A stretch of 13,505 bases of DNA, from contig CALHGI010000240.1 of the NCBI GenBank assembly GCA_938029995.1, forward strand, positions 1 to 13,505, given 5' to 3'. Made by a program: the position numbers and the translations under genes. The stretch comes from an uncultured cyanobacterium (lineage in GTDB: Bacteria; Cyanobacteriota; Cyanobacteriia; Phormidesmidales; Phormidesmidaceae). Below the pieces are notes generated by a model that was given only the letters and a program-made list of their open reading frames with translations, did not search any database and was not told where the DNA came from. Below, one piece after another: positions 1-9,131 of this stretch (position 1 is the stretch's first letter; every line of letters begins with the position of its first letter).

Positions 1-22
1 CACTTAGGCCCATGAATAGCCA

Positions 23-229
23 TCATTGGCCTAGGGAATACATCGGGCACACAAACGAGCCCCATGGCATTTTTTGCCATGGCTGATTTAGAGGATGAAC
101 CGATCTGGAAATGACGCGATACATCCGAATTTCGTAGATCAAATCATATCGAGGATCAGCAGCGCCCATTTTTTTAGCCGCCATCATCCCAAGGATCAGC
201 AACACCAGCGGATTAAAGCGGAGCTTCAA
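23..229 (-). CDS. Doubtful small ORF, 68 codons, unknown function
   Basis: This is an open frame of 68 codons on the minus strand, divergent from pheT. It would start at TTG (229); an in-frame TAG lies seven codons upstream and no Shine-Dalgarno sequence is visible. A later start at the ATG pair (residues 15-16) is possible. The predicted protein begins with a basic/hydrophobic stretch (about residues 3-16, LRFNPLVLLILGMM), followed by a charged segment with the residues DPRYDLIYEIRM, which reads like real protein rather than a shadow frame. Nothing overlaps it on the other strand. I do not recognise the family. It could be a short membrane-anchored protein, a gene remnant or chance. Confidence 0.3.
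   Translation of the reverse strand: MKLRFNPLVLLILGMMAAKKMGAADPRYDLIYEIRMYRVISRSVHPLNQPWQKMPWGSFVCPMYSLGQ
62..82. repeat. Short inverted repeat (8-bp stem, T5 loop)
   Basis: CCATGGCA (62-69) and its exact reverse complement TGCCATGG (75-82) flank a loop of five T. It lies inside the doubtful small ORF at 23-229, where it encodes two similar PW motifs. No T-tract follows on either strand, so it does not look like a terminator. Confidence 0.4.
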
Positions 230-282
230 CGGTAGAATAATTTCGGTCTACTGCTACTTACTACCCTTTTAACCCAGGCTCC

Positions 283-2706
283 ATGCGCATTTCTGTCAAC
301 TGGCTCCAAGAATTTGTCGATCCACAGTTAACACCTGAGGCCATTGGTGATGCCTTAACCATGGCTGGGTTTGAAGTTGAAGACATGGAAGAACGCCACA
401 ACTGGGCTGATGGAGTAGTGGTGGGTAAGGTGACCGATCGGCAGCCCCACCCCGATGCGGACAAACTAAGCGTTTGTACAGTTGATATTGGGGCGGAAGA
501 ACCCTCCACCATCGTGTGTGGAGCCGCCAATGTAAGGGCAGATATTTTTGTCGCCGTGGCCACGGTCGGCACCTACTTACCCCAGGTGGATTTGAAGATT
601 AAGCCCCGTAAGCTACGCGGTGTACCTTCGGCAGGGATGATTTGCTCCCTCGCAGAATTGGGCTTAGCGAAGGATGCTGAAGGCATTCACATTTTTGAGC
701 AGACTGATTTACAAGTGGGGCAGGATGTCCGACCTCTCCTGGGCCTCAATGACACCGTCTTAGATTTATCGTCCACAGCCAATCGGGCCGATGCCCTCAG
801 TATGGTGGGCATCGCCCGAGAGGTCGCGGCCATTACTGGGGCCAAACTGACGTTGCCGATTACCAACGGCGCTGTCCCCAAGAATAACCAGGATCAAGTA
901 GCCATTGCCCTTTCAGATCCTAAAGCCTGCCCCATTTACATTGGCACCATTTTGGAACAGGTCAAAATTGGGCCATCCCCCGCCTGGCTGCAACAGCGAC
1001 TAGAGGCAGCAGGCACCCGTTCCATTAATAATGTGGTGGACATCACCAACTATGTCCTGCTGGAATGGGGGCAACCACTCCACGCCTTTGATTTGGATCG
1101 GCTAGTCCAGGGAGCAGACACCACCGTCAGCGTACGCTTTGGCAAAACCGGCGAATCTTTAAAGACATTAGATGGCCAGGAACGTGATCTTAAGGAACAG
1201 ACCCTAGCCATTACCGCCAATGATGTGCCTGTTGCCCTAGCGGGGGTCATGGGGGGAGAAGCGTCTGAAGTCCATAGCAATAGCCAAAATGTCTTTCTAG
1301 AGGCCGCCTTTTTTGATGCGGCGGTGATTCGCCGCTCGGCTCGGAGTCAAGGGCTGCGGACAGAAGCCTCGGCTCGCTATGAGCGGGGGGTCAATCCGGC
1401 AGAACTAGAGCTAGCGGCTAATCGCGCCATTCAGCTGATGGTGGAACTGGCCGAAGCCAAGGTTAGGCATCAGCAAGACGAACGTACTGAGGTGGGTAAA
1501 ATCACCCCCATGCGTACGGTGGGACTGCGTTTAGAACGGGTGCGCCAAGTCCTGGGCAACTATGTCACCGACGAGGGTATCCCCACCGCCCTAGGTGCAG
1601 ATGATGTGGAAGATACCCTGACCCGCTTAGGGTGCAGCTTGTCTGCCGATGGTGACGGTGCATGGACGGTGACCGTACCCGCCTATCGCTACCGCGATTT
1701 GGAACGAGAAATTGACCTGGTCGAAGAGGTCGCCCGTCTCTTTGGCTATAACCGCTTTGACAATACGTTGCCCCAACAAACTGCCCGGGGGCAGCTTTCC
1801 CCGGAGGCGGCCTTGGTGCGACAGCTGAGGGATGGTTTACGCGGTGCCGGACTGACTGAAGTGTTGCACTACTCCTTAACCAATCCAGGTCCCAAAAAAG
1901 TAGTGCTGGAAAACCCTCTATTCACCGAGTATTCTGCCCTACGCTCTGACTTACTATCAGGTTTAATTGACGGGTTTCAGTTCAATTTAGAACAGGGTAA
2001 TGGTCCCTTAAATGCCTTTGAAATTGGCCACATCTTTGTGGATGAAGACGGTGAACTGAATGAGTATGAGCGAGTGGGGGGCATTTTGGGAGGCAATGCG
2101 GCCCAGGGTCAGTGGAGCGGTCGCACCGCCCCCATGACTTGGTACGAAGCCAAAGGCATTCTCGAAACCGTATTTCAGCAGGTGGGTCTACAGGTGGAGT
2201 ATCGCCCGGATAGTGAAGACGAACGCCTCCACCCTGGCAGAACCGCTTCCTTGTGGGTGCGGGGCCGTACGCGGCTGGGCACCTTTGGCCAACTGCATCC
2301 CCGACTGCGCCAAGAACGGGACCTGCCGGAGGAAGTCTATGGATTTGAGCTGAATTGGGATGCGATCGCAACCTGCCTGGTGAGCGACCGCTTCCGAGCA
2401 CCCAAATTCAAGGGCTATTCCACCTACCCTGGCTCCGACCGTGACATCGCCTTCTATGCCCCCATGGACGTCCCCGTAGCGGATCTAGAAAAACTGATTT
2501 CCCGCACAGGCGGTCAGCTCCTAGAGAACGTTATTTTGTTTGATGAATACAAGGGAAAAGGAGTGCCCGATGGCCAACGCAGCCTAGCGTTTCGCATGGT
2601 TTATCGGTCTAGCGATCGCACCCTAACCGATCAGGACATCGACCCCCTCCAGGACAAAATCCGCGCCGCCCTGGAGAAAAAATTCAAAGTTAGCCTACGC
2701 AGTTAA
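283..2706 (+). CDS. pheT: Phenylalanine--tRNA ligase beta subunit
   Basis: PheT is the beta chain of the cytoplasmic alpha2beta2 enzyme that charges tRNA-Phe; the alpha chain (pheS) is not in the window. At 807 residues it has the usual bacterial length and domain order. An EMAP-like tRNA-binding domain begins near residue 45 (VVVGKV, then HPDADKL). The B3/B4 editing region includes GQPLHAFD near residue 265 and [10 protein letters not shown] near residue 362. The B5 region ends with [15 protein letters not shown] (about 475-490), whose acidic residues bind magnesium in this family. A synthetase-like core follows, and a C-terminal FDX-ACB anticodon-binding domain starts near residue 710 ([13 protein letters not shown]). 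The ATG at 283 gives the canonical [13 protein letters not shown] start; the ribosome-binding site is weak (AGG). A TAGAAT -10-like hexamer sits at 233-238 without a clear -35. The stop is 5 bp from that of the opposing PBP gene. Confidence 0.97.
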   Translation: MRISVNWLQEFVDPQLTPEAIGDALTMAGFEVEDMEERHNWADGVVVGKVTDRQPHPDADKLSVCTVDIGAEEPSTIVCGAANVRADIFVAVATVGTYLPQVDLKIKPRKLRGVPSAGMICSLAELGLAKDAEGIHIFEQTDLQVGQDVRPLLGLNDTVLDLSSTANRADALSMVGIAREVAAITGAKLTLPITNGAVPKNNQDQVAIALSDPKACPIYIGTILEQVKIGPSPAWLQQRLEAAGTRSINNVVDITNYVLLEWGQPLHAFDLDRLVQGADTTVSVRFGKTGESLKTLDGQERDLKEQTLAITANDVPVALAGVMGGEASEVHSNSQNVFLEAAFFDAAVIRRSARSQGLRTEASARYERGVNPAELELAANRAIQLMVELAEAKVRHQQDERTEVGKITPMRTVGLRLERVRQVLGNYVTDEGIPTALGADDVEDTLTRLGCSLSADGDGAWTVTVPAYRYRDLEREIDLVEEVARLFGYNRFDNTLPQQTARGQLSPEAALVRQLRDGLRGAGLTEVLHYSLTNPGPKKVVLENPLFTEYSALRSDLLSGLIDGFQFNLEQGNGPLNAFEIGHIFVDEDGELNEYERVGGILGGNAAQGQWSGRTAPMTWYEAKGILETVFQQVGLQVEYRPDSEDERLHPGRTASLWVRGRTRLGTFGQLHPRLRQERDLPEEVYGFELNWDAIATCLVSDRFRAPKFKGYSTYPGSDRDIAFYAPMDVPVADLEKLISRTGGQLLENVILFDEYKGKGVPDGQRSLAFRMVYRSSDRTLTDQDIDPLQDKIRAALEKKFKVSLRS

Positions 2707-2711
2707 AACAA

Positions 2712-4538
2712 TTAGCCTGCCGACTGTTTCTCCGCTGGCGGCTCCTGTTTTTTCTTTGGCAACCCATTGAAGTAAACCTCCAACACATCTTTCACCATGG
2801 GGGCCGCAAAGGAACCACCGCCGCCGCCAGAGTGTTCACCAAAGGCCACCACCACCACCTCTGGTTTATCAAAGGGGGCATAGGCACCAAACCAAGTGTG
2901 GTTTTCATAGGGAGGCGCTTCCGCCGTACCACTCTTACCGGCAGGGGTGGGAATGGTTGGCACATTAATGCGGGTACCGGTGCCGCTCGTCACCACCTTA
3001 CGCAGGCCATCTTGAATCACTTTGATGGTGTCGGGCTGCATGCCTAGGGATGTTTTCCATTGTTTGGATTCTGCACCATCCAACAAGAGGTGGGGGGTCA
3101 CCCGATAACCACCATTGGCGGCAACGGCAAACATGACCGCCGTTTGCAGCGGGGTCACCTGCATAAATCCCTGGCCAATGGTCATATTGATCGTGTCCCC
3201 CAGGTACCATTCCTCGTCCAACATTTCCTGCTTCCAGGCATCATCGGGCACTAACCCCGGCGACTCCTCAGTAACTAGCTCAATGCCGGTTTTCGCCCCA
3301 AGACCATATTTACGCATCCACTCAATCAGGGGTTCATGGCCCATCCTCATGCCCACCTGATAGAAAAAGGTATCGCTACTCCATTGCAGAGCACCGGCAA
3401 ACCCTAGGGGACCAAACCCAGCGTTATTCCAATCCCAAAATAAAATGCCCCCAGCATTAATGTTGGGATAGGTGGGCAGCACAGTATCTACGGGAAAACT
3501 ACCCGACTCAATGCCAGCGGTGGTGGTGATGATCTTAAAGGTACTGGCGGGGGGATAGGCCTGGAGGGTGCGGTTAAGAAATGGATTGCCCCGACTGTTG
3601 AGCTGATCCCACTGGGCTTGGGTAATGCGAGTGGAAAATATATTGGGATCGAAGGTAGGGCGGCTCACCATGGCCAAAATTGCCCCATCGCGGGGGTCCA
3701 TGGCCACAATGGCCCCGATTTTATCCCCTAGGGCCTTTTCCGCCGCCTTTTGCAAATCAAGATCTAGGGTCAGCCTAATGTTTTGGCCCGATTCAGGGGG
3801 TTTTTCCCCCATAATACTCAGCACATTCCCGGCGCTGTCCACCTCCACCTGCTGTCCACCCCAAACACCCCGCAGCAATGACTCAAAGGATTTTTCCGAG
3901 CCCATTTTGCCAATAATGTCACCCAGGCGATAGTCCTCACCATTACCGGCGAACTCGTCATATTCTCCTTCGTCAATTTCCCCCGTATAGCCAATGACGT
4001 GGGCGGCTAAATCGCCATTGGGATAGCTGCGAATAGCCTCTGCTTCCACACGCACACCGGGCAGTTCTGACGCATATTCGGCTAACGCAGTGGTCTGGGC
4101 AGGGCTAAGGCCCCGTGCGATCGCAATGGACTGGGTCGACTCATAGCCCGCCGATTCAATCCGCTGCTGGATTTCATCGGCGGGAATTTCTAGCAGCTGG
4201 GCCAGGCGCTGCACCACCGGGTCCCGTTGATCCTCCGGTAGCGCAATCGGCCAGATCGAAACAGAATGGGACAGACGGCTGCCCGCCAAAATCTTGCCAT
4301 TGCGGTCAAACATGGTGCCCCGAGCCGGTCGTCGAGGCAAGAGTAAGATTCGGTTCTCCTCCGCCAGCTTACGATTACGATCACCCTCCACCAGCTGGAG
4401 ATAAAACAAACGGCTGCCAATCCCCCCCAGCATTATTAAGGACAGAAAAAACATCATGATCACCGACTGGTATTGGCGACCAACGGTACGTCCTCCCTTT
4501 TTATCAACCTGTGATGAGGGGTATTGCAGAAAAGCCAT
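2712..4538 (-). CDS. mrdA: Class B penicillin-binding protein 2 (peptidoglycan D,D-transpeptidase)
   Basis: This is a 608-residue monofunctional transpeptidase that cross-links peptidoglycan in the periplasm, most like the elongation-type PBP2/MrdA. A short basic N-terminus is followed by one membrane anchor (about residues 25-47). The PBP dimerisation region (about 60-240) contains RGTMFDRNG near residue 75. The transpeptidase domain has all three catalytic motifs: S332-T-F-K335 (within YPPASTFK), S387-S-D389, and K535-S-G-T. The residue before the active-site serine is Ala where many PBP2 proteins have Gly. The C-terminus is short and charged (KKKQEPPAEK). The ATG at 4538 gives a sensible cytoplasmic tail and anchor, though no strong Shine-Dalgarno is seen. 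No rodA or mreBCD gene adjoins it. A divisome role (FtsI/PBP3) is less likely because the SSD motif and sequence style fit MrdA. Confidence 0.9.
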   Translation of the reverse strand: MAFLQYPSSQVDKKGGRTVGRQYQSVIMMFFLSLIMLGGIGSRLFYLQLVEGDRNRKLAEENRILLLPRRPARGTMFDRNGKILAGSRLSHSVSIWPIALPEDQRDPVVQRLAQLLEIPADEIQQRIESAGYESTQSIAIARGLSPAQTTALAEYASELPGVRVEAEAIRSYPNGDLAAHVIGYTGEIDEGEYDEFAGNGEDYRLGDIIGKMGSEKSFESLLRGVWGGQQVEVDSAGNVLSIMGEKPPESGQNIRLTLDLDLQKAAEKALGDKIGAIVAMDPRDGAILAMVSRPTFDPNIFSTRITQAQWDQLNSRGNPFLNRTLQAYPPASTFKIITTTAGIESGSFPVDTVLPTYPNINAGGILFWDWNNAGFGPLGFAGALQWSSDTFFYQVGMRMGHEPLIEWMRKYGLGAKTGIELVTEESPGLVPDDAWKQEMLDEEWYLGDTINMTIGQGFMQVTPLQTAVMFAVAANGGYRVTPHLLLDGAESKQWKTSLGMQPDTIKVIQDGLRKVVTSGTGTRINVPTIPTPAGKSGTAEAPPYENHTWFGAYAPFDKPEVVVVAFGEHSGGGGGSFAAPMVKDVLEVYFNGLPKKKQEPPAEKQSAG

Positions 4539-4619
4539 GGCTGGGGATGAGAAGGTTCAGCAATTACAGACGGTTTGGCAGCAGCTAATCACACTAATAT
4601 CGAGGTGACGGTCCAAACT

Positions 4620-4648
4620 TTGACCAGTTTAGCCCCTCAAGATAGATT
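4620..4648 (+). promoter_or_regulatory. Candidate sigma-70-type promoter for potADBC
   Basis: TTGACC (4620-4625) and TAGATT (4643-4648) are separated by 17 bp, upstream of potA, in the 182-bp gap (about 215 bp to the preferred potA start) between divergent mrdA and potA. Transcription would start near 4655, leaving a leader of about 100 nt. A second -10-like hexamer, GATAAT (4717-4722), has no good -35. The gap also holds a perfect CACCATGGTG palindrome (4660-4669) and two ATTGGGAT copies (4681 and 4690), whose meaning is unknown. No riboswitch-like structure was seen. Confidence 0.35.
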
Positions 4649-4753
4649 CCAGCAGCAGACACCATGGTGCCCCATGATGAATTGGGATCATTGGGATTTT
4701 GATCAACTCCCCGTAAGATAATGCAAATGGACCAATCACGAGGATTGAATCCT

Positions 4754-5875
4754 ATGGCTCAAACCATCTCGCCATCAACGGTAGACGCGACCGAGGTGTT
4801 GGATGTAGAACTCCAAAACATCGTCAAAACCTTTGGCGAAGAGACGGCGGTGCAGGGCCTAAACCTACAAATCCGCCAGGGAGAATTTTTTGGCATTCTC
4901 GGCCCCTCAGGCTGCGGGAAAACCACCACACTGCGAATGATTGCTGGTTTTGATGCGCCCACCTCAGGCCAACTAACCATCCAGGGCAAGTCCATGCATG
5001 GTGTCCCAGCCCATCGTCGCTCGGTCAATACCGTATTCCAGAGCTATGCCCTGTTTAACCACATGAGCGTGTGGGACAACGTCGCCTTTGGACTGAAAGT
5101 AAAAAAATTTCCCAAGGCAGATCTGCGCCAGCGAGTGGGGGAAGCCCTAACATTGGTGCAGATGGAAAGCTTTGCGAAGCGTTACCCCACCCAGCTCTCC
5201 GGCGGCCAAAAACAGAGAGTGGCCTTGGCTCGGGCCTTAGTCAATCGCCCCGCCGTAATGCTATTGGATGAACCCCTAGGGGCCCTAGATTTAAAGCTGC
5301 GCAAACAAATGCAGGTGGAGCTATCGAACCTGCATCAGCGGCTAGGCATCACCTTCATTATGGTGACCCACGACCAGGAAGAAGCCCTGTCCCTATCGAA
5401 TCGCATTGCGGTCATGAAAGATGGGCAGATCGAGCAAGTGGGGTCCCCCAACGAAATCTATGAGCATCCCAACACGGCCTTCGTCGCTGATTTTATTGGC
5501 GATACCAATCTGCTCTCAGGACGAATTCAGCAGCATCCTTGGACCTTGACCATGGCCAGTGGCCTACAGGTCAACATTGCCCCCACCCACTTAGGCGATG
5601 GCACCCCGGCCGACATCAGCCTTCGCCCTGAAAAAATCCAACTCATGGCCCAGGATCACACAGCATCGCCCCATAACCACGCCAACCACCATCAGGGAGA
5701 AGTTAAACACACCCTATATACAGGTCCCCATATTCATTGCATTATTGAATTAACCACTGGGGAACGGTTACGAGTTCTGCAACCCAATCACATCCGGTAC
5801 CAACCAGGGGACAAGGTCCATGTAGCCTGGGCCGCAGCCGACTGTCAGGTCCTCGCCCCCTCAAGCTCCCCATAA
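4754..5875 (+). CDS. potA: Spermidine/putrescine-type ABC transporter ATP-binding protein
   Basis: PotA is the cytoplasmic ATPase that powers the importer encoded with potD, potB and potC. I prefer the ATG at 4754 (373 residues) over the in-frame ATG at 4721 because GAGGA (4740-4744) sits 9 nt before it. From that start, the Walker A motif GPSGCGKTT is at residues 50-58, the Q-loop is in VFQSYALF, the signature LSGGQKQR begins at 148, Walker B is LLLDEP-like with D172-E173, and the switch histidine is H206. These make a complete nucleotide-binding domain. The C-terminal part (about 245-373) is the TOBE-type regulatory domain found in PotA, with SLRPEKI. Unusually, it contains a histidine-rich stretch, eight His between residues 302 and 328. 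The gene is the first of the pot cluster; potD starts 125 bp later without an obvious terminator between them. Confidence 0.93.
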   Translation: MAQTISPSTVDATEVLDVELQNIVKTFGEETAVQGLNLQIRQGEFFGILGPSGCGKTTTLRMIAGFDAPTSGQLTIQGKSMHGVPAHRRSVNTVFQSYALFNHMSVWDNVAFGLKVKKFPKADLRQRVGEALTLVQMESFAKRYPTQLSGGQKQRVALARALVNRPAVMLLDEPLGALDLKLRKQMQVELSNLHQRLGITFIMVTHDQEEALSLSNRIAVMKDGQIEQVGSPNEIYEHPNTAFVADFIGDTNLLSGRIQQHPWTLTMASGLQVNIAPTHLGDGTPADISLRPEKIQLMAQDHTASPHNHANHHQGEVKHTLYTGPHIHCIIELTTGERLRVLQPNHIRYQPGDKVHVAWAAADCQVLAPSSSP

Positions 5876-5987
5876 TCAGCGCACATCCCTAAGGCTGGTA
5901 TCAGAAAAAGATCTGCATGAACAAACTGGCATTTCCCAATCGCCTAAGGTCAGAAAGTGGTTTTAACGTATCCATGGTGTTTGCTTA

Positions 5988-5993
5988 GAGGAG
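5988..5993 (+). promoter_or_regulatory. Strong Shine-Dalgarno site fixing a GTG start for potD
   Basis: GAGGAG lies 7 nt before the GTG at 6001. It is the best ribosome-binding site in the window and supports the non-ATG start, which also gives a correct Tat signal peptide. Confidence 0.8.
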
Positions 5994-6000
5994 AAAGACT

Positions 6001-7143
6001 GTGCCCCCCCGCCTATCTCGCAACTCATCGTTGCTGCCCAACGCATCCCGTCGCCGTTTTTTGCAGGGTTCTGCCGCAGCCCTCGCGGCCGTAGGGCTAT
6101 CCAACTGTCGCCGTACCATTGGAGAGGCTGAGCCTGCCCCTGGTGATGACACCACGGCCTCCAGCGAAGCATCGGGTGTCTTACACATTTACACCTGGGC
6201 TGACTACACAGATGACGAGCTAGCCGCCCAGTTCACCGAAGCCACTGGCATTGATGTAAAAATCGATGTCTATGACTCCAATGAAACGATGCTGGCGAAG
6301 ATGCAGGCCGGTGGTGGTGATAAGTACAGCCTGATCTACCCATCGGACTACATGGTCACTGAGATGATCGGTCTAGAGATGCTAACGGCACTGGATAAGT
6401 CTCGCCTAGTGGGCTTAGACAAAATTCGAGAGAAGTGGAAGAGCCCCGTCTACGATCCTGACAATGCCCACAGTGTTCCCTACAGCTGGGGTACCACAGG
6501 GCTGCTCTATAACTCTGAAGTACTCACCACACCGCCCACCGACTGGAACTACCTGTGGGATAACAGGGATGTGCTGGCCCGGAAAATGACCCTGCTGGAA
6601 GACGTGCGGGAAACCATGGGGGCGGTTCTCAGTTCCCTAGGGTATTCCTACAATGCAACAGACGCAGCTGAGCTGGAGGAAGCGTACCAGAAGCTGTTAG
6701 ACCTTAAGCCCTCCATCGCATCCTTTAAGTCTTTTGGCTGGCAGGATGAGTTGCTGAGTGGGGACAACCTGCTATCCATGGTTTACTCCGTGGAAGGCAT
6801 TCCAGTCAGCCTCGAAAACCCCACCTTCAAGTATGTGATTCCAGAAAGTGGCTCCTCTGTTTGGACAGACACCATGGTGATTCCCTCATCTGCGCCCAAT
6901 GTGGATGCTGCCTATGAGTGGATCAATTTCAACCTCCAGCCCCAGGTCTCCCAAGAAACCGTAGAGCGTCTATTCTTTGCCACCCCCAATGGTGAGGCCA
7001 TGGCCATGCTCTCCCAAGACCTATTGGACAATGAGAATCTGTTTCCACCGGAAGAACTCTTGGCCAAGTGCGAAGGCATTGCTCCCGTAGGTGACGCCAA
7101 TGCTCTCTATGACGAGTACTGGACCAAAGTCACCAGCGCCTAG
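6001..7143 (+). CDS. potD: Polyamine ABC transporter substrate-binding lipoprotein
   Basis: This 380-residue protein captures the substrate in the periplasm and delivers it to PotB/PotC. The N-terminus is a twin-arginine signal, SRRRFLQ (residues 16-22), followed by an Ala-rich hydrophobic stretch and a lipobox LSNC with Cys36. It is therefore probably exported folded by Tat and lipid-anchored. Aligned by eye with E. coli PotD, several pocket residues are kept at a constant offset: W66 and Y69 (W34, Y37), S115 and Y117 (S83, Y85), D201 and E204 (D168, E171), and W288 and D290 (W255, D257). Two differ: Y262 replaces W229 and F326 replaces Y293. The acidic residues that hold amino groups remain, so a polyamine or related cation is the likely ligand, but which one is uncertain. 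The stop is 3 bp before potB, so the two are surely co-transcribed. Confidence 0.9.
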   Translation: MPPRLSRNSSLLPNASRRRFLQGSAAALAAVGLSNCRRTIGEAEPAPGDDTTASSEASGVLHIYTWADYTDDELAAQFTEATGIDVKIDVYDSNETMLAKMQAGGGDKYSLIYPSDYMVTEMIGLEMLTALDKSRLVGLDKIREKWKSPVYDPDNAHSVPYSWGTTGLLYNSEVLTTPPTDWNYLWDNRDVLARKMTLLEDVRETMGAVLSSLGYSYNATDAAELEEAYQKLLDLKPSIASFKSFGWQDELLSGDNLLSMVYSVEGIPVSLENPTFKYVIPESGSSVWTDTMVIPSSAPNVDAAYEWINFNLQPQVSQETVERLFFATPNGEAMAMLSQDLLDNENLFPPEELLAKCEGIAPVGDANALYDEYWTKVTSA

Positions 7144-7146
7144 GGG

Positions 7147-8064
7147 ATGAATAAGGGCGTGGAACCATCGGTTGGTTTTGGAAAAAATTTCAATGTAGCC
7201 GCCGTCCAACAAAAACTCAGGGCAGCCATGGCTCCCTTAGGACTCTTGGGTCCTGCGGGCCTATGGCTTGTGCTGTTAATGGTGCTACCCACATTGCTGA
7301 TTACTGAGCTGAGTTTGGTTCCGGGACTGCGCCCCGGCGAAGCCATCGAAGGCTATGGTCTGTTGAACTATCTGAGAATCTTAGAACCGACGTATTTACA
7401 GGTTTTACGACGCTCAGCCACCTTTGCCACGGGCACCACATTACTTTGTTTGGTTTTAGGCTTTCCAGTGGCCTACTGGCTTGCCCTAATGGCCCCCAAA
7501 CGCTGGCAAAATCTGCTACTGGTGCTGTTTATTCTGCCCTTGTGGACATCGTCACTGCTGCGCACCTATGCCTGGATTACGCTGCTGCGTCCCTCAGGGG
7601 TAATTAACCTAGTGCTGAGCACCCTGGGGCTCCCCACCCAGTCCTTAATGAATACCTCTTGGGCGGTGTATATCGGCATGACCTATAGCTTCTTGCCGTA
7701 TATGGTGCTGATTTTGTATGCCTCCCTAGAACGATTGGATTTACGACTGTTGGAGGCGGCAGCGGACTTGGGAGCTAACCCACGCACCGCGTTTTGGCGG
7801 GTTACCGTACCGCAAACTTTGCCGGGCATTGCTGCCGGTTGTCTGCTCGTTTTTGTCACCAGTCTGGGGGATTTTGTCGTGCCCACGTTGCTGGGTGGCC
7901 CCAGCAGCATGACTATCTCTAGGTTGATCTACAACCAATTTCTAGGGGTGGCCCGCAACTGGGGATTTGGCTCTGCGTTGAGTATGGTGCTGATTTTAAT
8001 GGTGAGTGTAGCGATCGCACTGCTGCTCAAATATGGCGATCGCAACCCTGACATTTACTCGTAG
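7147..8064 (+). CDS. potB: Spermidine/putrescine-type ABC transporter permease, PotB subunit
   Basis: This is one of the two inner-membrane channel subunits of the pot importer. The 305-residue product has about six hydrophobic helices, the first at about residues 30-53 (LGLLGPAGLWLVLLMVLP). The cytoplasmic EAA loop that contacts PotA is clear: EAAADLGANPRTAFWRV, near residues 203-219. The long periplasmic segment after helix 1 (ELSLVPGLRPGEAIEGYGLLNY) is typical of PotB. The ATG at 7147 is 3 bp after the potD stop with a G-run immediately before it; translation may be coupled to potD. An ATG at 7228 (MAPLGLLGP) is a weaker alternative that would remove the basic N-terminal tail. Two HIP1 octamers lie within its 3' end (8011 and 8036). 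Confidence 0.92.
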   Translation: MNKGVEPSVGFGKNFNVAAVQQKLRAAMAPLGLLGPAGLWLVLLMVLPTLLITELSLVPGLRPGEAIEGYGLLNYLRILEPTYLQVLRRSATFATGTTLLCLVLGFPVAYWLALMAPKRWQNLLLVLFILPLWTSSLLRTYAWITLLRPSGVINLVLSTLGLPTQSLMNTSWAVYIGMTYSFLPYMVLILYASLERLDLRLLEAAADLGANPRTAFWRVTVPQTLPGIAAGCLLVFVTSLGDFVVPTLLGGPSSMTISRLIYNQFLGVARNWGFGSALSMVLILMVSVAIALLLKYGDRNPDIYS

Positions 8065-8096
8065 CATCTATCCGTCATCTTCCATAGCCCGCTGAT

Positions 8097-8900
8097 ATGA
8101 GCAAAAAGCACAATTTACCATCCCCCAAACTGCGCATTTCATGGCAAGGATGTCTCACGGCACTGACGTACTGCTTTATGTACGTCCCCATTATCGTTTT
8201 AGGGATTTATAGCTTTAATGAATCTCGCTATGGAGCGATTTGGAAAGGATTTAGCCTCACCTGGTATCGCAAGCTGCTGGGGGATGAGCGGCTGTTCCTC
8301 GCCCTGGGGGATAGTCTTAAAATTGCCCTGTGTGCGGTGGCTATTTCTTCAGTCCTTGGCACGCTGATGGCAGTGGGTCTGGCAAAATATCGCTTCCCAG
8401 GCAAATCTCTCTATGTGGGCATTTCCTACTTGCCGCTGATTATTCCAGATATTGCGATCGCAGTCGCTACCCTAGTCTTCCTAGCCTCAGTCGCTGTGCC
8501 CCTCAGCCTCTGGACCGCCATCGCCGCCCACATGGTTTTTTGCTTAGCCTATATTGCTATTGTGGTCTCTAGTCGTCTCCAGGGGTTAGATCCAAACCTG
8601 GAAGAAGCAGCCTTAGATCTGGGGGCCACACCGGCCCAAGCCCTACTAAAGGTCTTAATTCCCCAGCTACTGCCAGCCATTGTGTCAGGCTGCCTACTCG
8701 CCTTTGTGCTGAGCATGGACGACTTGTTAATCTCCAGCTTTACCGCCGGTGGGGCCAATCCCCTGCCCATTGAAATCTTTAGCCGCGTTAAGACAGGCAT
8801 CAAACCCGACATCAACGCCCTCAGCGTATTACTGATCCTGGCATCAGGCTTAATTGCCGCATGTTCCGAATATTTTCGCTACAAAAGCCAACGGAACTAA
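8097..8900 (+). CDS. potC: Spermidine/putrescine-type ABC transporter permease, PotC subunit
   Basis: This is the second channel subunit, 267 residues and the usual PotC length. It has about six hydrophobic helices, starting with TALTYCFMYVPIIVLGIYSF near residue 21. The SFNESRYGAIWKGFSLTWYRKL segment after helix 1 is characteristic of PotC. The EAA loop EEAALDLGATPAQALLKVLIP lies near residues 163-183, and LSMDDLLISSF follows. It starts 32 bp after potB; the ATG has no clear Shine-Dalgarno. It closes the potADBC cluster. No hairpin terminator is visible directly after its stop. Confidence 0.93.
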   Translation: MSKKHNLPSPKLRISWQGCLTALTYCFMYVPIIVLGIYSFNESRYGAIWKGFSLTWYRKLLGDERLFLALGDSLKIALCAVAISSVLGTLMAVGLAKYRFPGKSLYVGISYLPLIIPDIAIAVATLVFLASVAVPLSLWTAIAAHMVFCLAYIAIVVSSRLQGLDPNLEEAALDLGATPAQALLKVLIPQLLPAIVSGCLLAFVLSMDDLLISSFTAGGANPLPIEIFSRVKTGIKPDINALSVLLILASGLIAACSEYFRYKSQRN

Positions 8901-8989
8901 CCCGCCACCAATCGTTCCATAGACCCAGCTAGGAAAAAGAAACCACAGGTTAAATGATTGTCTCTGACATATTTAGGCCAGATCACCCC

Positions 8990-9013
8990 AAAATGTGCGA
9001 AAGATCACATTTT
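8990..9013. promoter_or_regulatory. CRP-type binding palindrome
   Basis: Two perfect 8-bp arms, AAAATGTG (8990-8997) and CACATTTT (9006-9013), are separated by 8 bp. Against the E. coli CRP consensus (AAATGTGA-N6-TCACATTT) the site at 8991-9012 matches everywhere outside the spacer except for TGTGC in place of TGTGA. Cyanobacterial SyCRP1 recognises a very similar sequence. Its centre is about 130 bp upstream of the ATG at 9132, so it could activate that gene from a promoter near 9060-9080. It is 90 bp after the potC stop. It is an intergenic site; no T-tract suggests a terminator. Confidence 0.6.
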
Positions 9014-9131
9014 AAGACCCAAAAAATCACGGCCAAAGCCTTGCCCGAAGAGCATAGTAGGGATAAGGCATAAAAGTTCTCTCAAATAACTTTATGACTC
9101 ACTTCCTGTGATTGTTCCTGGAGTAGACACC

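Noticed and set aside
1982..2401. 139-codon minus-strand frame inside pheT
   Set aside because: It is entirely antisense to the conserved synthetase core of pheT and has no recognisable protein character.
4115..4459. 114-codon plus-strand frame opposite mrdA
   Set aside because: It is a shadow of the PBP2 N-terminal coding region; proline/serine-rich with no start signals.
4539..4720. Riboswitch or small RNA before potA
   Set aside because: Only short palindromes and direct repeats are visible, with no extended multi-stem fold or known aptamer motif.
4721..4753. Upstream ATG start for potA
   Set aside because: The in-frame ATG at 4754 has a well-spaced GAGGA, while 4721 has none; the extra 11 residues are not PotA-like.
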